Of a stretch of 64,000 nt of DNA, positions 15,296-23,446 are shown one piece after another. Source of the DNA: Segatella hominis (GTDB lineage Bacteria; Bacteroidota; Bacteroidia; Bacteroidales; Bacteroidaceae); assembly GCF_019249725.2 (NCBI RefSeq), contig NZ_CP137559.1:1345501-1409500 (forward strand), in the 5' to 3' direction. The number at the start of each line of letters is the position of its first letter. Position 1 is the first letter of the stretch. The notes below the pieces were generated by a model. The model saw only the letters and a list, made by a program, of their open reading frames with translations. It ran no database searches and was not told the origin of the DNA. A program made the position numbers and the translations under genes.

Positions 15296-16703
15296 CTATT
15301 TTTGGGTGCCATTCGATGTATGAACCCATCAGTGTAGCATAGCCTGCCATGCTCAACTTTTCGTTGGTTATCGCATGACATAGTATATAACTGCCAGCTA
15401 TGCGCCAATAACCCAAACGACTATTGCCCCACATGTAAGCTTGGTATTTGTCTATACCGCACTTTACCAAGTTGGCAACTCTCGTTTTCACCCTCTTCCA
15501 CGACTTCCATATACACATACGTAGCCGTCGCCTTAGCCACTCATCCATGTCTATGAGAAAACGTTTCATGTTGGCAAGGTGATAGTAACCTACCCAACCC
15601 TTTATGTACTCTTCAAGTTTTTGCTTCCTCTTGGCATATCCCCAACCATTGCTTCGGGAAGTCAACTCCTTGAGTTTGGCTTTCATCTTGGCTTTGGCTT
15701 TTGGATGCACAGTGAGTTGGCATTTGCCTTTCATTACATAAAAGGAGTAGCCAAGGTATTTCACACCTTGCACATAGGACACAAATGTCTTATCCCTGTT
15801 CACCTTTAGATGAAGTTTTCCTTCGATGAATCGGGTTATGGATTCCTTCACGCGCTTGGCTGCACGCTTGGACTTACAAAATATCATCGAGTCATCGGCG
15901 TAGCGAACAAAAGGGAGACCTCGACGTGTGAGTTCCTTGTCCAACTCGTTGAGCATGATATTACTCAAAAGCGGACTTAACGGTCCTCCTTGTGGAGTGC
16001 CTTCCTCACTTGTCTCGAACATTCCTTTGTTCATCACACCACTGCGGAGATATTTGTGGATAAGGCTTATTACCCTGCCATCCTTTATCGTGCGGCTGAG
16101 GATTTCTATGAGTTTGCTGTGGCTCACCGTGTCGAAGAAACGCTCCAAGTCGAGGTCAACCACATAGATGTAGCCTTCATCGACCATTTTCTGCGCACTT
16201 CTCAGGGCATCATGGCAACCTCTTCTCGGACGAAAGCCGTAGCTTCTTGGAGAGAATTGGCGCTCATAGATGGGGGTTAGGGTCTGATTGATGGCTTGTT
16301 GAACCAGACGGTCTATGACCGTGGGGATGCCCAACAGGCGCATCTTGCCATTGTCTTTGGGTATCTCTACCCTTTTAACTGGGTTCGGACGGTATGAACC
16401 GTCAAGCAAGGAACGGATTAGGACATCCTTATTAGCCAAGAGCCAAGGGAGCATTTGCTCACATGACATCTTGTCGATACCGCTACAGCCCTTGTTACGC
16501 TGCACTGCCTTGTAGGCTTTGAGCAAGTTATCGGGACTGATGATGCGCTCCAATAGGTGTTCCTTATCGAATGGTACTTCCACGATGTTGTCTTCACATA
16601 TCCACATGAAGGTCTGCGCTCCCACATATCCTTCGGATTCCGTCCTATCTTTCTGTGGGCAGCCCTTGACTTCTGCCAATGTTTTCTGCATTCTTTCCTT
16701 CAT
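15258..16703 (-). CDS. ltrA: Group II intron reverse transcriptase/maturase
   Basis: A 481-residue intron-encoded protein. Reverse-transcriptase motifs are intact: PRSYGFRPRRGCHDAL (152-167), VVDLDLERFFD (181-191), GTPQGGPLSPLLSNI (235-249) and the active-site YADD (268-271). A maturase/X domain follows (about 320-420). There is no HNH endonuclease domain, so mobility would depend on reverse splicing without second-strand cleavage by this protein. The last codons (GTAVCGTARTVV) overlap domain V of the intron RNA, as seen in other bacterial introns. The protein helps the intron splice and copies it into new sites. Confidence 0.9.
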   Translation of the reverse strand: MKERMQKTLAEVKGCPQKDRTESEGYVGAQTFMWICEDNIVEVPFDKEHLLERIISPDNLLKAYKAVQRNKGCSGIDKMSCEQMLPWLLANKDVLIRSLLDGSYRPNPVKRVEIPKDNGKMRLLGIPTVIDRLVQQAINQTLTPIYERQFSPRSYGFRPRRGCHDALRSAQKMVDEGYIYVVDLDLERFFDTVSHSKLIEILSRTIKDGRVISLIHKYLRSGVMNKGMFETSEEGTPQGGPLSPLLSNIMLNELDKELTRRGLPFVRYADDSMIFCKSKRAAKRVKESITRFIEGKLHLKVNRDKTFVSYVQGVKYLGYSFYVMKGKCQLTVHPKAKAKMKAKLKELTSRSNGWGYAKRKQKLEEYIKGWVGYYHLANMKRFLIDMDEWLRRRLRMCIWKSWKRVKTRVANLVKCGIDKYQAYMWGNSRLGYWRIAGSYILCHAITNEKLSMAGYATLMGSYIEWHPKIGTAVCGTARTVV

Positions 16704-17132
16704 AAGGTACGTTTCAATTACTATCGTTTAATTTATAGGTTCTGCCCTTCATGGAGTGTTATCGAGAACTCCACTACTATGGCATCTGCTGACTTCTCAC
16801 GGCAAGCTTTACTCCATGACTTTCGTAAAAGCAACTAATCGCCATGTCCGTGAGACCTCCTCGGATAAGGGCTTATTCTTTCCATCTTATACCCACTTCA
16901 TTTACACCAACCATTCCGAATAGCTATAGGACTTTGATTTGTTTGGCAATCTCATCCATGGTCAAATGCCTTGTATGAAGTTTCTGTGCGTTAGGTCAGA
17001 TGTTTGCCGCAAGCTTCTTTCAGATTCCACCTCGCAATGGACACCCTTGCTATTGGCTATACGATTCCCGCTATTGGGGCTCGTTAGGGACTTGCACCCA
17101 TTAGAATAAGCTCATGCCGAGCATACCAAAAC

Positions 17133-17160
17133 AAAAAAAGCAACCTCAAATTGAGATTGC
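17133..17160 (-). terminator. Terminator of the tRNA-Asp operon
   Basis: The hairpin GCAATCTCAA/TTGAGGTTGC (17140-17160) is followed on the minus strand by seven T (17133-17139). The group II intron begins six bases further on. Confidence 0.85.
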
Positions 17161-17166
17161 TTTCTG

Positions 17167-17240
17167 CGGTGCGTACGAGACTCGAACTCGTGACCTCCTG
17201 CGTGACAGGCAGGCATTCTAACCAACTGAACTAACGCACC
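17167..17240 (-). tRNA. tRNA-Asp(GTC), copy 3 in transcription order
   Basis: Cloverleaf with acceptor GGTGCGT/ACGCACC, anticodon loop CTGTCAC (anticodon GTC) and T-arm TTCGAGT. Discriminator G, as needed for Asp; CCA is not encoded. Confidence 0.95.
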
Positions 17241-17270
17241 ATTAAGATGCTAAATTTGAAATGTACTTTG

Positions 17271-17344
17271 CGGTGCGTACGAGACTCGAACTCGTGACCT
17301 CCTGCGTGACAGGCAGGCATTCTAACCAACTGAACTAACGCACC
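17271..17344 (-). tRNA. tRNA-Asp(GTC), copy 2
   Basis: Same 74-base sequence as its neighbours, separated from them by 30 bases that are themselves nearly repeated (AAGATGCTAAATT...), showing that the array grew by tandem duplication. Confidence 0.95.
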
Positions 17345-17374
17345 TTCAAGATGCTAAATTCGAAATGTACATTG

Positions 17375-17448
17375 CGGTGCGTACGAGACTCGAACTCGTG
17401 ACCTCCTGCGTGACAGGCAGGCATTCTAACCAACTGAACTAACGCACC
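17375..17448 (-). tRNA. tRNA-Asp(GTC), copy 1
   Basis: First of three tandem copies after the promoter at 17499-17529. Anticodon GTC, discriminator G, no encoded CCA. Confidence 0.95.
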
Positions 17449-17498
17449 TTCAAGTAACAAATCTCATTAGCTTGAAGCTCATTTCTCATTTGCGAGTG

Positions 17499-17529
17499 CA
17501 AAGGTACTACATTTTTTTGATTCCACCAA
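17499..17529 (-). promoter_or_regulatory. Promoter of the tRNA-Asp operon (stable-RNA type)
   Basis: Minus-strand TACCTTTG (plus 17499-17506) and TTG (plus 17527-17529) with a 20-base spacer. The start region reads GCACTCGCA, and the whole block is nearly the same as at 23397 and 26995. Confidence 0.85.
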
Positions 17530-17546
17530 TTTTTTCGGCAACTTTT

Positions 17547-18065
17547 TTACAAGAATTTTTGAAAAAAAATCGCATCACTATACTTCTTGCCATCAAAAAG
17601 CCATGCATTCAACCTCGTAGTTTTCTGAAAATCAGATAGTTCGAGCACTTTTATACATTTTTCATTATGTTCTGGCACAATCGCATAAATTTGATGCAAA
17701 TGTATCACTTTTCTTCCATAATCCACTATTTTATCCAAAACAGCAGAAGCATAACCTCGTCCGCGATACTCCTTCCGGATGACCAAACCCAACTCTGCAC
17801 GGCGGTGAATAGGAGAAAAATCCATCAAATCAACCATACCTATCGTCTCTCCGACTTCATTATCTATCATCAACCGCACCTGCTTGTCAGCAAAAATGTC
17901 GCCAGTTGCTGATGTAATATAGTCCAGAAGCATACTTCTGGAATAAGGAACATTGGTAACACCTACATTCCACAACCTGTCATCATTCTCAACTCCATAC
18001 AAGAAATCCAAGTCTTCCGGCTCCATCGCCCGAAGCTTTATCTGAGGTTTTTTACTATTTTCCAT
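17547..18065 (-). CDS. GNAT-family N-acetyltransferase
   Basis: A 172-residue protein of the RimJ/RimL/SpeG-like GNAT branch. The acetyl-CoA binding motif is visible as VIRKEYRGRGYASAVLDK (about 95-112), with the R-G-x-G-x-A core. The N-terminal part (KLRAMEPEDLDFLYGVEND) is the usual first strand and helix. The acceptor may be an amine or a protein N-terminus and cannot be told from the sequence. It starts 21 bases after the glycosyltransferase gene and is the last gene of that minus-strand run. Confidence 0.85.
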   Translation of the reverse strand: MENSKKPQIKLRAMEPEDLDFLYGVENDDRLWNVGVTNVPYSRSMLLDYITSATGDIFADKQVRLMIDNEVGETIGMVDLMDFSPIHRRAELGLVIRKEYRGRGYASAVLDKIVDYGRKVIHLHQIYAIVPEHNEKCIKVLELSDFQKTTRLNAWLFDGKKYSDAIFFQKFL

Positions 18066-18086
18066 GACTTTCTACACTTGTACACC

Positions 18087-19274
18087 TTATTTTATTACTT
18101 CTGCATCTGTAATCAGCATGCCTGAATCCTGATGATAGAATCCCATCTTCCTTAAAGGAGAAGGAGCGACTGCAAAAACTTCGAGGATTTGTTCGTAATC
18201 AAATTCCGAAACATCGAAGACTACAATCTGCAGTTTCTTAGAATCAGTAATCTTCTCCAAGAAAGTCGCTGTCAGTTCATTCTTGCCGCAAGCTACAAAT
18301 TCTGCCAGCAAACCTTTCCGGCGCACCAAGTCTCCACATTTCTCTTGCATCTCCTTACTTCCTACAAACACATAGTTCGGAGTCTGCCACTCATAGGTGA
18401 TAAATCCTAAGCTCTTACGGGCCCTGTCGATCTGCATCTGGAAAAGGGCAAGAGTAGCCTTGGCATAAATGGCTGCCTTGATAGGCAAACTGATGAGCCA
18501 CGACATACCGGAATAATGCTTTCTGAAGAAGATAAGCATCGCCTCATAGAACACATGCACATAGCGGAAGCTCGACTTCTGGGTACTCTCACCCTTATAA
18601 TGCAAGATGGTAGAAGGAAGATAATAATTGTGATAACCTCCCTTCAGAATACGATAAGAAAGATCGATATCCTCGCCATACATGAAGAAGTCCTCGTCCA
18701 GATAACCCACCTCATCGATGGTTTTCTTTCGCAACAGACAGAAGGCTCCACTCACCACCTCTATCCTTCCTGGTTCATCCCATGGAAGAGCACTCATATA
18801 ATAATGACCGAAACGGTGACTTTTCGGAAAACGGGCACACAGACCTACCATCTTGTAGAAAGCCACCATCGGAGAAGGCAACCCTCTCCTACTTTCCAGT
18901 GCCGACTTACCTGAAGCATCCAACATGCGAACACCTAAAGAACCGGCATCTTCGTGAGCATCCATGAAGTCGATAGCCTCACGAATCGTAGATTCTCCTA
19001 CCACCGTATCAGGATTGAGAAGCAGTACATACTCTGCATGACTCTTGCGAATCGCCAGATTGTTGGCTCTCGCAAAACCCAAATTATGAGGACTGTCTAT
19101 CAGGTTCACCTGCGTAAAACGCTTCGAAAGATAATCCACCGACCCGTCCTTGGAATGATTATCGACGACAAACACCTCCGACTCTATGCCCTGAAGCGCT
19201 CTCTGGAGAGATTCAAGACACTGTTGGAGATAGAATTTCACGTTATAGCTAACGATTACAACTGTAATTTTCAC
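18087..19274 (-). CDS. Family 2 glycosyltransferase
   Basis: A 395-residue GT-A enzyme. The N-terminal half shows VVIVSYN (4-10), VVDNHSKDGS (about 36-45), LLLNPDT (about 90-96, a DXD-like site) and FFMYGEDIDLSYR (about 190-202). The C-terminal part has hydrophobic and amphipathic stretches that may attach it to the membrane, then about 100 residues of unknown role. It transfers a sugar from a nucleotide donor, probably in cell-surface polysaccharide or glycan assembly. The start is GTG at 19274; the preceding bases include the 20-bp TATA-type repeat. Close packing with the genes on both sides suggests an operon. Confidence 0.85.
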   Translation of the reverse strand: MKITVVIVSYNVKFYLQQCLESLQRALQGIESEVFVVDNHSKDGSVDYLSKRFTQVNLIDSPHNLGFARANNLAIRKSHAEYVLLLNPDTVVGESTIREAIDFMDAHEDAGSLGVRMLDASGKSALESRRGLPSPMVAFYKMVGLCARFPKSHRFGHYYMSALPWDEPGRIEVVSGAFCLLRKKTIDEVGYLDEDFFMYGEDIDLSYRILKGGYHNYYLPSTILHYKGESTQKSSFRYVHVFYEAMLIFFRKHYSGMSWLISLPIKAAIYAKATLALFQMQIDRARKSLGFITYEWQTPNYVFVGSKEMQEKCGDLVRRKGLLAEFVACGKNELTATFLEKITDSKKLQIVVFDVSEFDYEQILEVFAVAPSPLRKMGFYHQDSGMLITDAEVIK

Positions 19275-19291
19275 CTTATTATATATATAGG
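19272..19291. repeat. 20-bp repeat CACCTTATTATATATATAGG, copy 1
   Basis: Exact 20-base match to 27103-27122 and 49603-49622. This copy overlaps the GTG start and the ribosome-binding region of the glycosyltransferase gene. Confidence 0.8.
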
Positions 19292-19331
19292 AAGAATAAA
19301 TATGATTAACATGATGCCTGAAAAGTAAATG

Positions 19332-19766
19332 TTATGCTGGAATATCTTCTGTTTCAGACACACATCTCGCCATGGATGGATATACGAAAAAGACACACAG
19401 GAAAAGGATGATTGCCATATAGCCGAAAGCAGGCGACATCGTCTGGTAATACATGAAGGTATTGACCAGCATCGGCAAGCACAGCATGTTGATGCGAGCT
19501 GTGCCCCAAGGCAAAAGAGCCGATCCTTTACCATTCACCAACTTGCGCTTGACAGCCTTGAAAGCAAACAACTTCAGAGCCAAAGGGATGACCGCAATGG
19601 TAAGAAACTCCATGATGACCTGCATCAAGAAGACAAACTCTGCACCGAAAAGCAATGTGCCTGGCGCTAACATTTCTGTTTCGTAGAGCAAAACCATGAG
19701 AATGGCTGCCAATAATAATACCCAAAAGTTGATAAGCAATATTCGCTGGGAAAATTTCAAGTTCAT
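19332..19766 (-). CDS. Small integral membrane protein of unknown function
   Basis: A 144-residue protein with four hydrophobic segments (about 8-28, 38-66, 88-108, 112-130) and a basic loop KAVKRKLVNGKG between the second and third. I do not recognise the family. It lies between recR and the glycosyltransferase on the same strand, with gaps of 102 and 57 bases, and is probably part of that operon. Confidence 0.6.
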   Translation of the reverse strand: MNLKFSQRILLINFWVLLLAAILMVLLYETEMLAPGTLLFGAEFVFLMQVIMEFLTIAVIPLALKLFAFKAVKRKLVNGKGSALLPWGTARINMLCLPMLVNTFMYYQTMSPAFGYMAIILFLCVFFVYPSMARCVSETEDIPA

Positions 19767-19868
19767 TTTATTTCTTCTTTGTTATAGAAACTCTATTTTT
19801 CTAATTTAGAGGTCTATTTTCTGTATTAAAAATATGTTTATCTGAAAGCGAGGAGAAAAAGGAACCTC

Positions 19869-20480
19869 TTACTGCCCGAAAGGAGTACGATTGACTATCG
19901 AACGACCGAGCGTTACCTCATCCGTATATTCCAGTTCGTTACCTACTGAAATTCCTCTCGCAATTACCGACAGTTTTACTGGATAATCTGCCAACTTGCG
20001 GGAAATGTAGAAGTTGGTGGTATCACCCTCCATTGTACTGCTCAAGGCAAGAATCACCTCATCGACACCTCCATGAGCCACCCTCTCCACAAGTGAATCT
20101 ATCTCAAGATCAGCCGGTCCGATACCATCCATTGGAGAAATAATACCACCCAAGACATGATATAGTCCGTGAAACTGTTGGGTATTCTCTACAGCCATCA
20201 CATCCTGAATGTTCTCCACCACACAAATAATGGAGGCATCCCGGCGGGGATCACTGCATATCGGACAAACTTCGGTATCGCTCACATTATGACATACACG
20301 ACAATACTTTACCTCACGCTTGAGTTGAGAGACGGCACCCACAAACTGTTCCACCGACTCGTCGCTCTGGCGCAGGGTATGAAGAACAAGGCGCAAAGCT
20401 GTTTTGCGCCCTATTCCCGGCAGTTTAGCAAACTCGCTCACCGCCTTTTCCAAAAGTGCTGATGGATATTTCTGTATCAT
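19869..20480 (-). CDS. recR: Recombination protein RecR
   Basis: A 203-residue protein of standard RecR layout: helix-hairpin-helix ([15 protein letters not shown], 20-34), a four-cysteine zinc finger (C60, C63, C72, C75), a Toprim domain (from about 84, [15 protein letters not shown]) and the C-terminal [21 protein letters not shown] stretch. With RecO and RecF it loads RecA at single-stranded gaps. Its ATG overlaps the stop of the upstream barrel-protein gene by one base (TAATG), so the two are translationally coupled. Confidence 0.95.
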   Translation of the reverse strand: MIQKYPSALLEKAVSEFAKLPGIGRKTALRLVLHTLRQSDESVEQFVGAVSQLKREVKYCRVCHNVSDTEVCPICSDPRRDASIICVVENIQDVMAVENTQQFHGLYHVLGGIISPMDGIGPADLEIDSLVERVAHGGVDEVILALSSTMEGDTTNFYISRKLADYPVKLSVIARGISVGNELEYTDEVTLGRSIVNRTPFGQ

Positions 20481-20962
20481 TACAGATAAACACCAATACC
20501 GACACGCAGACCTACTGTTGAGAAGTCTGAATGATTCTTGAAACTCTGGTCGTAATAAATGGCTGGCTCAATAGTCACGGTGCGACTCAAGAAAAAGGCA
20601 TAACCCACTTCTACTCCTGGCATCACGTCATTGTAGCTACCGGTATGAGCCAACTTGACACCAGCACCTAAATAGAGACCATTCTGGATAATATAGTATC
20701 TACCCTGCGCACCTACGCTAACATAATCCTTGACACCGTCCTTGCCCGAATGATCATAAGACAACAGACCTACAGCCATCAGATTATCGGCAAAGAGATA
20801 ACCCGCCTTAGCCTGAACACCTAAATTGAGCTCGCTTGAACCATTATAACTCAAATTGAGGCCAGAAAGAGAAGCCCCACAATATACCTTACCTTCTTCA
20901 AACTGTGCATTTGCCGACACCGTCAACAAAAGAGATGCACATAAAATAGCAAATTTCTTCAT
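20480..20962 (-). CDS. Small outer-membrane beta-barrel protein
   Basis: A 160-residue protein with a clear signal peptide ([20 protein letters not shown]) and about eight amphipathic strands with aromatic ends, as in eight-stranded OmpA/OprF-type or PorT-like barrels. It ends GIGVYL. The role is unknown. It is coupled to recR through a TAATG overlap, which ties its expression to DNA repair only by arrangement, not by evident function. Confidence 0.7.
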   Translation of the reverse strand: MKKFAILCASLLLTVSANAQFEEGKVYCGASLSGLNLSYNGSSELNLGVQAKAGYLFADNLMAVGLLSYDHSGKDGVKDYVSVGAQGRYYIIQNGLYLGAGVKLAHTGSYNDVMPGVEVGYAFFLSRTVTIEPAIYYDQSFKNHSDFSTVGLRVGIGVYL

Positions 20963-21090
20963 ATCTCGATTATTTTATAGATAAATCACAACCTGTGATT
21001 ATTTTTATTTATTCTAATGATTTCGCCATTCTGATTTCTTCTGCATTCTGATGCCATTCCGCACTCAGAATCATACCATCAACAGTCAGA

Positions 21091-22623
21091 CTACTTTTCT
21101 CCGATATTCTTGCGCTTTAATCCCTTATACCAGGAATAGAACCAAACCAGCGCTATTACTAGTATCAGACAACTGCCCGTATAGGCCATCGGCTCTTGCA
21201 ATCCTAAAGCCTGCTTGCTGACCAACAGGAATGTAGAACATACCACTGTCATAAAGAGTGCTGGTACGAGTGTGACCACAAATGGCTTCTTGTTCTCTAC
21301 AAGATAAACCGTCAGCGTCCATAAAGTAAATACTGACAAGGTCTGGTTGGCCCATCCGAAGTATTGCCAAATCACATTGAATCCGTCTGGATTTGCCATC
21401 TGCCATACCAAAAGAAGGATGGCTGCTATAAACATAGGAATACAGATGAGCAGGCGACGATGCATTGTATGCTGTTCGATGCCCAAGAACTCAGCGATGA
21501 TGAGTCTGGCACTGCGGAAAGCAGTATCGCCACTGGTAATAGGAGCTGCCACAACACCGAGAAGGGCAAGGATTCCACCAGCCACACCAAGCCAACTGGA
21601 ACAGATCATCTTCACAACTGTAGGAGCATCGAAGAACTGAACGAGCGACTTTCCATCAGGCGTACCAAACTGAGCGATAAACTGCTGGGCGACATCAGCA
21701 GGAACAACCTCTTTCCAACCTCCATCATAAAAGAAGTAGATAGAAATGGTAGCCCATATCAAAGCAACGACACCCTCAGTAATCATAGAACCGTAAAAGA
21801 TAGGACGGCCCAACTTCTCACTTTTCATACAACGTGCCATCAAAGGACTTTGAGTAGCATGGAAACCACTGATGGCTCCACAGGCTATCGTGATGAAGAG
21901 GCAAGGGAATATCGGATTCTTATCCATAAAGGCATCCACACCTAACCAACTCGTATTCAGATTGTTATTGCTATTTGCCATATCACTCCAAAGTTCAGGC
22001 AAATCAGGCATCTTAACAAAGAGTCCAACCATCAGAGCACCTGCCATAAACAACAGGGAGATGGCAAACAGAGGATATATCTTGCCGATAATCTTATCAA
22101 TCGGCAGAAGCGTTGCAATAATATAATAGACGAAGATGGCAATGATCCACCACATCTTGCTACCCCAGATGCTTTCAAGGATAATAGCAGGACTATAGAC
22201 AAAGACTACACCCACCATCATCAGCAGAAGAACGGAGAAGACAAGCATCACTTTCTTGGTTCTGCCACCCAGATACTTACCTACCAATTCAGGCAAACCG
22301 GCACCACCATTACGAATACTCAACATACCACTCAGATAATCATGCATCGCACCGGCAAAGATACAACCCAAAACAATCCAGAGATAAGCTACGGGACCAT
22401 ACCACGCACCCATGATGGCACCGAAGATGGGACCAGTACCTGCAATATTGAGAAATTGAATCATAAAAATCTTCCAACTTGGCAATACGAGAAAGTCAAC
22501 TCCATCAGCCTTGGTCAGCGCTGGAGTTGGACGATCATCAGGACCGAAAATATGTGCTACAAATTTTCCATAGAACAAGTAGCCGAGCACAAGGGCTACA
22601 AGACTTAACATAAAACTTACCAT
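21091..22623 (-). CDS. cstA: Carbon starvation protein CstA-type peptide/pyruvate transporter
   Basis: A 510-residue membrane protein with about 14-16 hydrophobic segments. The N-terminal hallmark is present: GYLFYGKFVAHIFG (14-27), then RPTPALTKADGVDFLVLP and FLNIAGTGPIFGAIMGAWYGP. It is shorter than enterobacterial CstA (about 700 residues) and lacks the long C-terminal extension, as is common in Bacteroidota. Family members import peptides or pyruvate when carbon is short. It stands alone with a consensus promoter 75 bases upstream. Confidence 0.9.
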   Translation of the reverse strand: MVSFMLSLVALVLGYLFYGKFVAHIFGPDDRPTPALTKADGVDFLVLPSWKIFMIQFLNIAGTGPIFGAIMGAWYGPVAYLWIVLGCIFAGAMHDYLSGMLSIRNGGAGLPELVGKYLGGRTKKVMLVFSVLLLMMVGVVFVYSPAIILESIWGSKMWWIIAIFVYYIIATLLPIDKIIGKIYPLFAISLLFMAGALMVGLFVKMPDLPELWSDMANSNNNLNTSWLGVDAFMDKNPIFPCLFITIACGAISGFHATQSPLMARCMKSEKLGRPIFYGSMITEGVVALIWATISIYFFYDGGWKEVVPADVAQQFIAQFGTPDGKSLVQFFDAPTVVKMICSSWLGVAGGILALLGVVAAPITSGDTAFRSARLIIAEFLGIEQHTMHRRLLICIPMFIAAILLLVWQMANPDGFNVIWQYFGWANQTLSVFTLWTLTVYLVENKKPFVVTLVPALFMTVVCSTFLLVSKQALGLQEPMAYTGSCLILVIALVWFYSWYKGLKRKNIGEK

Positions 22624-22697
22624 TTTACTTTACAATTTACGTTGATTTCTTATATCAGGTTTAACCTTTTATTAATCTTCAACTAACAAATTCTCCG

Positions 22698-22727
22698 CAA
22701 AGGTACGATTTATATTTCAATTAACAA
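22698..22727 (-). promoter_or_regulatory. Promoter of cstA
   Basis: Minus-strand TACCTTTG (plus 22698-22705) and TTG (plus 22725-22727), 19 bases apart. Confidence 0.75.
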
Positions 22728-22758
22728 AAATATTTGTTGAATAATTTGACATAAAAAA

Positions 22759-22782
22759 AGAGCAACCCGTGAAGATTGCTCT
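22759..22782 (-). terminator. Terminator of the Lys/Arg tRNA operon
   Basis: The hairpin AGAGCAA/TTGCTCT is followed on the minus strand by seven T (plus 22753-22759). It is bracketed by runs of A and T and could also act on the other strand. Confidence 0.8.
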
Positions 22783-22786
22783 TTTT

Positions 22787-22862
22787 TGGTACACCCTTAG
22801 GGATTCGAACCCTAGACCCACTGATTAAGAGTCAGTTGCTCTACCAACTGAGCTAAGGGTGC
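22787..22862 (-). tRNA. tRNA-Lys(CTT), last copy, with encoded CCA
   Basis: Anticodon loop CTCTTAA gives CTT. This is the only copy of the six-gene array whose 3' CCA is in the DNA (TGGT at 22787-22790 on plus). Confidence 0.95.
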
Positions 22863-22894
22863 ATATAAAAACTTGATGTTTTTACTCACATTTG

Positions 22895-22968
22895 TGATTC
22901 CGCAAGGATTCAAACCTTGAACCTCTTGATCCGTAGTCAAGTGCTCTATTCAGTTGAGCTACGGAACC
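22895..22968 (-). tRNA. tRNA-Arg(ACG), copy 3
   Basis: Anticodon loop CTACGGA gives ACG; A34 would be edited to inosine. Acceptor GGTTCCG/CGGAATC; CCA not encoded. Confidence 0.95.
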
Positions 22969-22986
22969 ATGCTTTTTAACGTTTTG

Positions 22987-23059
22987 TACACCCTTAGGGA
23001 TTCGAACCCTAGACCCACTGATTAAGAGTCAGTTGCTCTACCAACTGAGCTAAGGGTGC
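22987..23059 (-). tRNA. tRNA-Lys(CTT), copy 2
   Basis: Same body as the other Lys copies, but the bases after the discriminator are CAA, not CCA. Confidence 0.95.
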
Positions 23060-23090
23060 ATACTGAACGTTTGCATCGAAACTTGAGAAG

Positions 23091-23164
23091 TGATTCCGCA
23101 AGGATTCAAACCTTGAACCTCTTGATCCGTAGTCAAGTGCTCTATTCAGTTGAGCTACGGAACC
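23091..23164 (-). tRNA. tRNA-Arg(ACG), copy 2
   Basis: Identical 74-base body to the other Arg copies; anticodon ACG. Confidence 0.95.
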
Positions 23165-23198
23165 AAATCCTATTTCTTTTATCTTCCATGAGTCTGAG

Positions 23199-23272
23199 TG
23201 ATTCCGCAAGGATTCAAACCTTGAACCTCTTGATCCGTAGTCAAGTGCTCTATTCAGTTGAGCTACGGAACC
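23199..23272 (-). tRNA. tRNA-Arg(ACG), copy 1
   Basis: Identical body to the other Arg copies; anticodon ACG. Two Arg genes stand next to each other here, giving the order Lys-Arg-Arg-Lys-Arg-Lys. Confidence 0.95.
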
Positions 23273-23292
23273 ATTCATTTTGCCTTAATTTG

Positions 23293-23365
23293 TACACCCT
23301 TAGGGATTCGAACCCTAGACCCACTGATTAAGAGTCAGTTGCTCTACCAACTGAGCTAAGGGTGC
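23293..23365 (-). tRNA. tRNA-Lys(CTT), copy 1
   Basis: First gene after the promoter at 23397-23427. Anticodon CTT; CCA not encoded. Confidence 0.95.
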
Positions 23366-23396
23366 TTCTTAAAGCCTCATTTCTGAATTGCGAGTG

Positions 23397-23427
23397 CAAA
23401 GGTACTACATTTTTTTGAAACCACCAA
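23397..23427 (-). promoter_or_regulatory. Promoter of the Lys/Arg tRNA operon (stable-RNA type)
   Basis: Minus-strand TACCTTTG (plus 23397-23404) and TTG (plus 23425-23427), 20 bases apart. The block GCGAGTGCAAAGGTACTACA (plus strand) is identical to that before tRNA-Asp. Confidence 0.85.
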
Positions 23428-23446
23428 TTTTTTTCGCAACTTTTTT

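Larger units (their letters stand above)
15203..17126 (-). mobile_element. Complete group II intron with its own reverse transcriptase
   Basis: The intron reads on the minus strand. The 5' end is placed at 17126, where GTATGCTCGGCATGAGC forms the expected first hairpin and is followed by GGTGCAAGTCCC, a common domain I motif. The 3' end is placed at 15203, where the RNA ends CTACTCGAT. Domain V (15261-15295) and domain VI (15203-15256) are intact. The 5' exon is the terminator of a tRNA-Asp operon; the intron lies six bases past its T-tract. The stretch 16704-17126 holds no protein gene and corresponds to domains I-IV of the ribozyme. Exact ends are inferred from motifs. Confidence 0.85.

Noticed and set aside
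23009..23331. Open frames of about 90 residues on both strands across 23.0-23.3 kb
   Set aside because: They run through tRNA-Lys and tRNA-Arg genes and merely translate the tRNA repeats.
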